A stretch of DNA of 64,000 nt from Rhodococcus sp. KRD162 (GTDB taxonomy: Bacteria; Actinomycetota; Actinomycetes; Mycobacteriales; Mycobacteriaceae): NCBI RefSeq assembly GCF_017168335.1, contig NZ_JABFAU010000011.1, positions 436,332 through 500,331 of the forward strand, read 5' to 3'. A program made the position numbers and the translations under genes. The notes under the pieces are model-generated. The model saw only the letters and a program-made list of their open reading frames with translations, had not been told where the DNA came from and made no database searches. Positions 56,845 through 64,000 of the stretch are shown here, in pieces (position 1 is the first letter of the stretch; each line of letters starts with the position of its first letter).

Positions 56845-59361
56845 TCAGCCCGGGTTGATCACGATCTCGTCGAATACGATCTCGCCGGCGGCATCGGATT
56901 CCGGTACGTCGACGACGGCATCGAGCGACCAACCGTGATCGCCGTCCGGGTCCTCGAGCACCTGACGCACCGTCGTGGCCTCGGTGCCGACATCGAAGGT
57001 GAACAGCGCAGGCCCACGAGCCGAGGGCCCCGTTCCGATCGGTCCGTACTCGGCGAAGAACGGCTCGAGTTCGGTCTCCCAGTCCGGGCCGTCGTCGAGT
57101 TCCTCGAGCGCGTTCCATTGGCGACGGGCCGCCAGATCCACCCGACGGAAGATGGCATTGCGAGCCAGTACCCGAAAAGCCCTCGGGTTGGCCGAGATCG
57201 GACGCGGAGTATCGGAGCCATAGGCCTCGACCAGCGCTTCCGGCTCTGCACCGGGATCGGTCAGGTTCTCCCACTCGTCGAGCAAGCTCGAATCGACTTG
57301 ACGGACGAGCTCGCCCAGCCACTCGGTGATGTCCTGAACCTCCTCGGTTCGAGACTCCGGTGGGACCGTCTGACGCAACGTGCGGTACGCGTCGGCGAGA
57401 TACCGCAATACCAGCCCCTCCGACCGCATCAGACCGTAATGGCTGATCAGCTCGGCGAAGGTCATCGCCCGCTCGACCATGTCGCGCACGACGGACTTGG
57501 GCGACAAGCCGACCTCGGAAAGCCACGGGTGGGTGCCTCGATAGATCTCGAACGCCGGAACCAGCAGTTCTGCGAGCGGCTTCGGCCAGGTGACCTCCTC
57601 GAGCAGCTCCATTCTCTCGTCGTACTCGATTCCGTCGGCCTTCATCTGCGACACCGCTTCGCCGCGTGCGGCGTGCTGCTGAGCCATCAGGATCTGGCGC
57701 GGATCGTCGAGCGTGGACTCGATGATCGAGACCACATCGAGTGCGTGTGTCGGTGACTGCGCGTCGAGCAGATCGAACGACGCGACCGCGAACGTCGACA
57801 GCGGCTGGTTGAGTGCGAAGTCCGGTTGCAGATCAACAGTCAGTCGAGCATGTCGACCGTCGGCATCGGGGTGCTCCAACTGCTCGACGATGCCCGCGTC
57901 GACCAGGCCGCGATACAGCGAGAGCGCACGCAGAATGTGCTTGCGTTGAGCAGCCCGGGTTTCGTGATTGTCTTCGAGTAGATGACGCATCGCGTGGAAG
58001 CAATTACCCGGACGGGCGATGACATTGAGAAGCATGGCGTTGCTCACCGAGAATCTCGAGGTGAGTGGCTCGGGGCTCGCGGCAACAATCCGCTCGAATG
58101 TCGGCTCACCCCACGATACGAAACCGTCCGGGGCCTTCTTGCGCTGCACTCGCTTGAGCTTCTTCGGGTCGTCACCGGCCTTGGCCACCAGGCGAGCGTT
58201 CTCGATGTCGTGTTCGGGGGCCTCGACCACGACGGTGCCGAGGGTGTCGTAGCCTGCACGGCCTGCGCGGCCTGCGATCTGATGGAACTCGCGTGCCCGG
58301 AGCTTGCGAGTACGAACTCCGTCGTACTTGGTGAGTCCGGTGAACAGCACGGTCCTGATGGGGACATTGATACCAACACCCAGGGTGTCCGTTCCACAGA
58401 TCACCTTGAGCAGACCGTCCTGCGCGAGCTTTTCGACCAGACGCCGATACTTGGGCAGCATCCCTGCGTGATGAACGCCGATACCGTGCCGAACCAGCCT
58501 CGACAGTGTCTTTCCGAAACCGGTGGTGAAACGGAAGCTACCGATCGCGTCGGCGATCTCGGCCTTCTCCTGTTTCGACGCGACGTTGACACTGGTCAGC
58601 GCTTGGGCTCGTTCGAGTGCCGCGGCCTGGGTGAAATGCACGACGTACACGGGCGCGAGGTGGGTGTCGACCAGTTCTTCGATGGTTTCGCTGATCGGGG
58701 TGGTGACATAGGAGAACATCAGCGGAACGGGGCGTTCGCTTCCGGAGACGACAGTGGTGGTGCGCCCGGTGCGCCGGGTGAGGTCGTCTCGAAAGAACGA
58801 CACGTCTCCCAGCGTCGCCGACATCAACAGGAACTGCGCCTTCGGCAGCTCGATCAAGGGCACCTGCCAGGCCCACCCTCGATCGGGCTCGGAATAGTAG
58901 TGGAACTCGTCCATGATCACCTGGCCGATATCGGAGTCCGCGCCCTGGCGCAGGGCAAGGTTCGCCACGATTTCTGCGGTGGCGCAGATGATCGGCGCAC
59001 CCGAATTGACCGACGCGTCGCCGGTCATCATGCCGACGTTCTGGGCACCGAAGATCTCGCACAGGGCGAAGAACTTCTCACTGACCAGTGCCTTGATCGG
59101 CGCAGTGTAAAAGCTGCGAATGCCTGCAGCCATGGCGGCATAGTGGGCTCCGATGGCCACCATCGACTTACCGGAACCCGTGGGCGTGGCAAGAATGACG
59201 TTGGAGCCCGAGACGAGCTCGATGAGAGCTTCCTCTTGGGCGGGATACAACGTCAGGCCCCGATCGGCCGTCCAGCTGGTGAAGGTGTCGAACAGGACAT
59301 CCGGGTCTGCGCCGTCGGGATCGGCAGCGGTGACATCGGGAATCAGTTCGGTGAGAAGCAC
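56845..59361 (-). CDS. Ski2-like DEAD/DEAH helicase with DUF3516
   Basis: An 838-residue superfamily 2 helicase. Walker A ATPTGSGKSM is near 58-67, motif II is DEFHYY starting at D151, SATLGD follows, and HQIAGRAGRAGYD is motif VI. The C-terminal half (about 400-838) matches the DUF3516 region of actinobacterial helicases. It probably unwinds RNA; partners are unknown. It starts at a GTG six bases after a TAGCCT box and separates phzF from the Rv2715-like hydrolase, which are adjacent in M. tuberculosis. Confidence 0.88.
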   Translation of the reverse strand: MLLTELIPDVTAADPDGADPDVLFDTFTSWTADRGLTLYPAQEEALIELVSGSNVILATPTGSGKSMVAIGAHYAAMAAGIRSFYTAPIKALVSEKFFALCEIFGAQNVGMMTGDASVNSGAPIICATAEIVANLALRQGADSDIGQVIMDEFHYYSEPDRGWAWQVPLIELPKAQFLLMSATLGDVSFFRDDLTRRTGRTTTVVSGSERPVPLMFSYVTTPISETIEELVDTHLAPVYVVHFTQAAALERAQALTSVNVASKQEKAEIADAIGSFRFTTGFGKTLSRLVRHGIGVHHAGMLPKYRRLVEKLAQDGLLKVICGTDTLGVGINVPIRTVLFTGLTKYDGVRTRKLRAREFHQIAGRAGRAGYDTLGTVVVEAPEHDIENARLVAKAGDDPKKLKRVQRKKAPDGFVSWGEPTFERIVAASPEPLTSRFSVSNAMLLNVIARPGNCFHAMRHLLEDNHETRAAQRKHILRALSLYRGLVDAGIVEQLEHPDADGRHARLTVDLQPDFALNQPLSTFAVASFDLLDAQSPTHALDVVSIIESTLDDPRQILMAQQHAARGEAVSQMKADGIEYDERMELLEEVTWPKPLAELLVPAFEIYRGTHPWLSEVGLSPKSVVRDMVERAMTFAELISHYGLMRSEGLVLRYLADAYRTLRQTVPPESRTEEVQDITEWLGELVRQVDSSLLDEWENLTDPGAEPEALVEAYGSDTPRPISANPRAFRVLARNAIFRRVDLAARRQWNALEELDDGPDWETELEPFFAEYGPIGTGPSARGPALFTFDVGTEATTVRQVLEDPDGDHGWSLDAVVDVPESDAAGEIVFDEIVINPG

Positions 59362-59367
59362 CTCTAC

Positions 59368-59373
59368 AGGCTA
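59368..59373 (-). promoter_or_regulatory. -10 box (TAGCCT) of the Ski2-like helicase
   Basis: On the minus strand TAGCCT is six bases before the GTG at 59361. Confidence 0.45.
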
Positions 59374-59431
59374 TGTGGGATCAACGACCGGTCCTGCATC
59401 GACACCGCGCCGGTCTGGTCGAGTCGACGCC

Positions 59432-60472
59432 TCAGGTCGCGCTGCGTTCGTCCGAACCCATGGCTCCGAGTACGGCCAGTCGGGTGCTGGCGCTCCCGGT
59501 GATCATGTCCTCGCCGACGCCGGTGATGAGCAGATTGCGCCACCGCACCTCGTCGAAGGCCAAGGACGGTGTCGAGTCGATGAAGTCCTCGACGACCTGC
59601 AGGAAACGCATCGGATCGTCGCGGAACGGGAAATGTCCGGAGTTCTCGAACACCTCGAGAGTGGAGCCGGGCATGGCCGAATGGGCGAGGCGGGCATGGC
59701 TGACGGGAATGACCGCGTCCTGATCACCCCAGACGAGCAGTACCGGCAGATTTTCAGTGAGATAACACCGATCCAGCATGGTGACGACTTGCCCACGCCA
59801 GTCGACCACGGCCCGCAGGGTACGCAAGTACGCCTCGTACGTGGTCGGGGCCGGGAGCTCGCTCAACACCCGAATCAAGTCAGGTGTGTCGTGCAGCAGC
59901 GAACCGGGCCGGAGTGGTGAACTGTGCAGCTTGCTCAGTACACCGCCTGCCAGCTTGACCGCAGGTATCGCTCCGGGGAGCCGAAGAAGTTTGACGGCCT
60001 CGCTCAAGAACGGCATCGAGGCGAGTCGAAGGATGGGATGGACGTCCTTGGTGACGCCACCGGAGGACACCAGCGCCAACCGGTCCACCATGTTGGGGAA
60101 TTGGTACGCGAACTGCATGGCGACGCCGCCGCCCAGCGAGTGGCCCACGACCGTGACCTTCTCGATGCCGAGCACGGAGAGCAGATCTCGCATGCCGTTC
60201 GCGTACGCAGCGACGGAGTAATCCGCGCGTGGCTTGTCCGAGCGACCGTGCCCCAACAGATCGGGTGCGATCACGGTGTAATTCTTCGCGAGGTGAGGAA
60301 TGACCTCGTTCCAGGTCTCGGAGTTGTCGCCGATCCCGTGGATCAGCAACACCACCGGACCGTCGCCTGCCATGCGAAAGGCTCGCCGGTAGCCGTGAAT
60401 GGTCCGAAAGATCAACCGCGGTTCTTCATCGGGAACCGGGCGGAGCTTGCGATTGCGCGGAGTGGTGGACAC
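59432..60472 (-). CDS. Alpha/beta hydrolase (Rv2715-like)
   Basis: A 346-residue alpha/beta-hydrolase. LLIHGIGDNSETW holds the oxyanion turn (about 43-54), VVGHSLGGGVAMQFAY has the nucleophile Ser112, VLLVWGDQDAVIP the acid and SGHFPFRDDP the catalytic His. AGGAGG lies five bases before the GTG at 60472. It corresponds to Rv2715 by position. Substrate unknown; lipid esters are plausible. Confidence 0.88.
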   Translation of the reverse strand: MSTTPRNRKLRPVPDEEPRLIFRTIHGYRRAFRMAGDGPVVLLIHGIGDNSETWNEVIPHLAKNYTVIAPDLLGHGRSDKPRADYSVAAYANGMRDLLSVLGIEKVTVVGHSLGGGVAMQFAYQFPNMVDRLALVSSGGVTKDVHPILRLASMPFLSEAVKLLRLPGAIPAVKLAGGVLSKLHSSPLRPGSLLHDTPDLIRVLSELPAPTTYEAYLRTLRAVVDWRGQVVTMLDRCYLTENLPVLLVWGDQDAVIPVSHARLAHSAMPGSTLEVFENSGHFPFRDDPMRFLQVVEDFIDSTPSLAFDEVRWRNLLITGVGEDMITGSASTRLAVLGAMGSDERSAT

Positions 60473-60749
60473 TTGCGCCTCCTGAAATTCCCTGGTGCAC
60501 CGCAGGCGGCACAGCACGGCGTCGCCGTGAACGGTTGTGTACGTCTATGCACTGGCGTACATAGTGCTACGACTCTCGCACGAGATGACCTCGTGGGCAG
60601 AACATCGAGTGCAAATACGGTTACAGGTATGTTTCGATCTGCCCACGCTGTCCAACTCAACCGCCTCGGTGCCGGGAATCTGTGACCACTCACACTCTCG
60701 TTCGGCTCACGATGGGGTTCGGCTTGTGCTGTCGCTCGGTCCGACGAGG
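60473..60749. other. Intergenic region upstream of the Rv2715-like hydrolase
   Basis: The longest gene-free stretch in the window (277 bp). It holds the inverted repeat TGTACG-N12-CGTACA (60538-60561) but no convincing ORF or RNA gene. Confidence 0.6.
60538..60561. promoter_or_regulatory. Inverted repeat TGTACG-N12-CGTACA
   Basis: Perfect 6-bp arms, 66 bp before the hydrolase GTG, overlapping a TATGTA that could be a -10 box on the minus strand. Possible repressor site. Confidence 0.45.
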
Positions 60750-61694
60750 CTACCCCGTGGTGTCGTCTTTGCCGTCGTCGAAGCCCGTCTGCTCGGCCAA
60801 GAACCTCTCGAACTCGGCACCGAGCTCGTCTCCGCTCGGAAGCGGCTCGTCACCGGCGAGCAGCGTCGACTGCTGTTCCTGCGCTGCGACATAGGTGTCG
60901 TACTGGCGCTCGAGCGCCTGCACAACGGACTGAACCTCTTCGTTGCCGGTGATGTGCTCGTTGACCTGTTCCCGCACTCGCGCGGCCGCCTCGCCGAGCG
61001 CTGCAAGCGGAAGGTCCAGCTCGGCTGCCTCGCTGACGTTCTCGAGGAGCGTCTCGGCTGCACTCGGGTAATCGGTCTGGGCGAGGTAGTGCGGGACATG
61101 CACCGAAAAGCCCATCGATTCATGGCCGTGCTGCGCCATCCGGAGCTCGAGCAGCGAGGAGGCGCTGCCGGGTACCTGCAGATCGCCTGCCCAGCTGTTG
61201 CCGTCCTTGACCAGCGATTTGTCACTGGAATGGGCAGTGACTCCGAGTGGGCGCGTATGCGGAATCGCCATCGGGATCGAGCCGAGCCCGATCGTGCGCC
61301 GCACTCCCAGTTGATCGGCGAGCAGCCGGACGGCAGTGGTGAACTTCTCCCACCGCAGATCCGGTTCCATCCCCGCCAACAACAGGAAAGGGGTACCGGC
61401 GCGGTCCTTGACCGCGTACAGATTGAGCTCGGGCGCATCGTAATCGGAGAAGTGATCGGACTTGAACGTCATCGTCGGACGACGAGAGCGGTAGTCGATC
61501 AACTCGTCGACGTCGAACGAGGCCACGAGTTCGGTCTCGAGACTCTCGCGCAGATGAGTCGTCGCAAGCTTCACCGCATGTCCCGCGTCGGAGAATCCTT
61601 CCAAGCCGTGCACGAGGACTGGTCCGACACCGTCGTTGGAGAAAATCTGCGGTGCCGGAAACTCCAGCTCGTACATGTTCGACTGTTCGGTCAT
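60750..61694 (-). CDS. PAC2 family protein (Rv2714-like)
   Basis: A 314-residue protein of the PAC2 (proteasome assembly chaperone) superfamily, matching M. tuberculosis Rv2714. Conserved-looking parts are VLVHGLEGFSDAGHAVKLA (about 26-44), LLLAGMEPDLRWEKFTTAV and GSIPMAIPHTRPLGVTAHSS. The C-terminal 60 residues are helical and acidic. AAGGGG precedes the ATG. Role in bacteria unknown; a proteasome link is only a family name, though actinobacteria do have proteasomes. Confidence 0.88.
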   Translation of the reverse strand: MTEQSNMYELEFPAPQIFSNDGVGPVLVHGLEGFSDAGHAVKLATTHLRESLETELVASFDVDELIDYRSRRPTMTFKSDHFSDYDAPELNLYAVKDRAGTPFLLLAGMEPDLRWEKFTTAVRLLADQLGVRRTIGLGSIPMAIPHTRPLGVTAHSSDKSLVKDGNSWAGDLQVPGSASSLLELRMAQHGHESMGFSVHVPHYLAQTDYPSAAETLLENVSEAAELDLPLAALGEAAARVREQVNEHITGNEEVQSVVQALERQYDTYVAAQEQQSTLLAGDEPLPSGDELGAEFERFLAEQTGFDDGKDDTTG

Positions 61695-61878
61695 GGCCGG
61701 GCCCCTTTCGGATCGACTCGTCTGTACCTCGGCACGAGATTCGGGTCAGAATACGCCGACCGCCGGCTCGAGCCGTACACGCGCGATCTCGACCGTGGCG
61801 AATCCCTCATGGACACAACAACCGATCGACGGCCGTTCATTCCCGGTGGTGGTTCGCGCCGTCTTCGACGGAACTGCG

Positions 61879-63294
61879 TCAGCGATCGAAGTTGGCCAAT
61901 GCCCGGATCTTGTTGGTGACGTCCAGCGCGGCGACCTTGTATGCCTCGGACAGGGTCGGGTAGTTGAAAACGGCATCGACCAGATAGTCGACGGTGCCGC
62001 CGCAGCCCATGACGGCCTGCCCGATATGCACGAGATCCGTCGCACCCGAACCGAAGATGTGCACGCCGAGAATCGACCGGTCCTCGGTGGAGACCAGCAA
62101 CTTCAACATCCCGTACGAGTCGCCTGCGATCTGCCCGCGGGCCAGTTCGCGATACCGCGACACCCCGACCTCGTAGGGAACCGAACCCTTCGTCAGATCC
62201 ACCTCGGTCGCTCCGACGTAGGAGACCTCGGGAATGGAGTAGATGCCGATGGGCTGTAAGTCCGTCAGTTGAGCACTCGACTCGCCGAACGCGTGATACG
62301 CCGCGAGCCTGCCCTGATCCATCGATGTCGCGGCGAGCGCCGGGAATCCGATGACATCGCCGACCGCGTAGATGTGATCGACCTTGGTCTGGAAATGCTC
62401 GTCGACGAAGATGCGACCTCGCGCGTCGGCCTCGAGACCGGCGTTCTCGAGTTCCAATGCAGTGGTCAAGCCCTGCCGTCCGGCCGAATACATCACGGTT
62501 TCCGCTGGAATGCGCTTACCGCTCGCGAGGGTGGTCACCGTGCCGTTCGGTCCGACATCGACCGCCGTGACAGCCTCCCCGAATCGGAATGTCACCGCGA
62601 GATCGCGGAGATGGAACTGAAGCGATTCGATGATCTCGCGATCGCAGAAGTCCAACATCGAATCACGCTTCTCGACGACGGTGACCTTCGTGCCGAGGGC
62701 CGCGAACATCGAGGCGTACTCGATTCCGATGACCCCCGCCCCGACCACCACCATCGATGCGGGGATGAACTCGAGGTTCAGAATTCCATCGGAGTCGAGT
62801 ACCCGGTAGTCGTCGAACGCAACGTCCGCGGGACGTGCGGGCGCGGTTCCGGTGGCGATCACCACGTTCTCGGCGGTCACGGTGATGCGCTCGCCCCGGG
62901 ACTCGTCCTCGACGACGATGGTGTGCGCATCGAGGAACTTGCCGACACCGGTGATGAGTTCGATGCGGTTGCGCAGCAGTTGCGAGCGGACGACCTCGAT
63001 CTCCTTGCCGATGACGTGCTGGGTGCGCGCCAGCAGATCGGCAGGCGTGATGTCTGCCTTGACTCGGTAGCTGGCCCCGTACAGCTCACGTTGATTCATG
63101 CCCGTCAGATAGAGGACGGCCTCACGCAACGTCTTGGAAGGGATGGTGCCGGTGTTGACGCACACCCCGCCGAGCATGTGCCCCTTCTCCACGATCGCCA
63201 CTCGCTTACCGAGCTTCGCTGCTGCGATGGCGGCCTTCTGGCCACCGGGGCCGGAGCCGATGACCACCAGGTCGTACGCCATGTGTTCGGACAT
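61879..63294 (-). CDS. sthA: Soluble pyridine nucleotide transhydrogenase
   Basis: A 471-residue flavoprotein that equilibrates NADPH and NADH. FAD motif GSGPGG is at 13-18; the active-site region [12 protein letters not shown] has only one cysteine (C45), which separates SthA from dithiol reductases; [19 protein letters not shown] binds the nicotinamide nucleotide, and [23 protein letters not shown] is the second FAD site. It is 184 bp before the PAC2 gene, same strand. It matches Rv2713. Confidence 0.95.
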   Translation of the reverse strand: MSEHMAYDLVVIGSGPGGQKAAIAAAKLGKRVAIVEKGHMLGGVCVNTGTIPSKTLREAVLYLTGMNQRELYGASYRVKADITPADLLARTQHVIGKEIEVVRSQLLRNRIELITGVGKFLDAHTIVVEDESRGERITVTAENVVIATGTAPARPADVAFDDYRVLDSDGILNLEFIPASMVVVGAGVIGIEYASMFAALGTKVTVVEKRDSMLDFCDREIIESLQFHLRDLAVTFRFGEAVTAVDVGPNGTVTTLASGKRIPAETVMYSAGRQGLTTALELENAGLEADARGRIFVDEHFQTKVDHIYAVGDVIGFPALAATSMDQGRLAAYHAFGESSAQLTDLQPIGIYSIPEVSYVGATEVDLTKGSVPYEVGVSRYRELARGQIAGDSYGMLKLLVSTEDRSILGVHIFGSGATDLVHIGQAVMGCGGTVDYLVDAVFNYPTLSEAYKVAALDVTNKIRALANFDR

Positions 63295-63399
63295 TGCTCA
63301 TTGGTACCGCTCGCACGCAAAGAACGTGTGTTCGCTCGGTCACAACCTCGTGAACAGAGAACTACCCACCGCGGCACGCATGCAGATGTAGCTACGGTC

Positions 63400-63435
63400 T
63401 GATGCGTTGTGACAGGCTGAACCGCGAACGCATCA
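63400..63435. promoter_or_regulatory. 9-bp inverted repeat upstream of the formaldehyde dehydrogenase gene
   Basis: TGATGCGTT (63400-63408) and AACGCATCA (63427-63435), spaced by 18 bases, end 24 bp before the start codon. Candidate operator or leader hairpin. Confidence 0.45.
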
Positions 63436-63459
63436 CACCAGCTTTCAGTGGAGGAACAT

Positions 63460-64000
63460 ATGCCGCAACAGGTCCGGGCAGTCGTTGCCAAGAGCAAGGG
63501 CGAGCCCGTGTCGATCGAGACGATTACGATTCCGGATCCGGGTCCGAACGATGTGGTGGTCGCGGTTGCGGCGTGCGGGGTGTGTCATACGGATTTGCAT
63601 TATCGCGAGGGTGGGATCAACGACGAGTTTCCGTTTCTGCTCGGGCACGAGGCGGCGGGCACGGTCGAGTCGGTCGGTGCGGCGGTCACGCATGTGGCGG
63701 TCGGTGATGTGGTGGTGTTGAACTGGCGGGCGGTGTGTGGGGAGTGCCGGGCCTGCCGGAAGGGCAGGCCGTGGTATTGCTTCGATACGCACAATGCGTC
63801 GAAGAAGATGACCCTCGCGGACGGGACCGAGCTCTCGCCTGCGTTGGGTATCGGCGCGTTCGCGGACAAGACGTTGGTGCACGAGGGCCAGTGCACGAAG
63901 GTCGATCCGCAGTCCGATCCGGCGGTGGTCGGGCTGCTCGGATGCGGGGTGATGGCCGGGTTGGGTGCGGCGATGAACACCGGCAACATCTCGCGGGGCG
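63460..64000 (+). CDS. S-(hydroxymethyl)mycothiol dehydrogenase (C-terminus cut by window edge)
   Basis: The first 180 codons of a zinc-dependent alcohol dehydrogenase matching mycobacterial MscR, which oxidises the formaldehyde-mycothiol adduct and S-nitrosomycothiol. Catalytic-zinc ligands C42 and H63 ([22 protein letters not shown]) and structural-zinc cysteines C93, C96, C99 and C107 ([15 protein letters not shown]) are present; the NAD-binding end is outside. GGAGGAA precedes the ATG. The full-length assignment is likely but not verified here. Confidence 0.9.
   Translation, partial: MPQQVRAVVAKSKGEPVSIETITIPDPGPNDVVVAVAACGVCHTDLHYREGGINDEFPFLLGHEAAGTVESVGAAVTHVAVGDVVVLNWRAVCGECRACRKGRPWYCFDTHNASKKMTLADGTELSPALGIGAFADKTLVHEGQCTKVDPQSDPAVVGLLGCGVMAGLGAAMNTGNISRG

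Noticed and set aside
57982..59502. 506-codon plus-strand open frame opposite the Ski2-like helicase
   Set aside because: Antisense shadow; the helicase motifs are on the minus strand.

Overview
The window is ordinary actinobacterial chromosome, most likely Rhodococcus (perhaps the fascians-like clade). That is an inference from high GC, mycothiol-linked enzymes, and gene order matching the Mycobacterium tuberculosis stretch dapB (Rv2773c) to sthA (Rv2713). I see no tRNA, rRNA, CRISPR array, insertion sequence, prophage or integrase. Almost all genes look intact; the first and last are cut by the window edges.

Layout. 1-9.3 kb: an ABC ATPase end, dapB and two small conserved genes, an alpha/beta hydrolase, an OFA-type MFS carrier with a 38-residue partner, a YcaQ-like glycosylase coupled to glucose-6-phosphate dehydrogenase, and a ribbon-helix-helix gene divergent from thyX. 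9.3-16.3 kb: dapA-rnj, a TauE-like permease, a mycothiol-type metal protein and ftsK. 16.3-22.6 kb: YciI, argA, pgsA, then the envelope-stress genes clgR-pspA-pspM, a DAG kinase and a TetR regulator. 22.7-29.3 kb: a glycosyltransferase, recA-recX and the glutamate ABC transporter gluA-gluB-gluC-gluD. 29.4-38.6 kb: miaB, miaA, dapF, hflX and conserved neighbours. 38.6-44.7 kb: the complete fructose PTS, with deoR-fruK-fruA-ptsH divergent from ptsI. 44.7-49.3 kb: uracil/xanthine permease, fadE20, lexA, a SOS-linked membrane protein and nrdR. 49.3-56.2 kb: hrpA and a small accessory block. 56.2-64 kb: phzF, a Ski2-like helicase, a hydrolase, a PAC2 protein, sthA and the start of a mycothiol-dependent formaldehyde dehydrogenase.

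How the genes work together. dapB, dapA and dapF serve the diaminopimelate/lysine pathway. recA, recX, lexA and the lexA-divergent gene form a DNA-damage circuit with visible LexA boxes and PafBC-type promoter motifs. clgR-pspA-pspM has a sigma-E-type promoter. FruA, FruK, HPr and EI form one fructose uptake and phosphorylation pathway around a shared divergent promoter.

The most striking non-coding signals are a helically phased array of TGACGCCA-like half-sites between the ribbon-helix-helix gene and thyX; a recurrent TANNNT box 6-7 bases before the start codon of 16 reading frames, implying many leaderless mRNAs; a 12-bp palindrome that supplies the -35 box to both divergent PTS promoters; and a 33-codon leaderless ORF coupled to pgsA.
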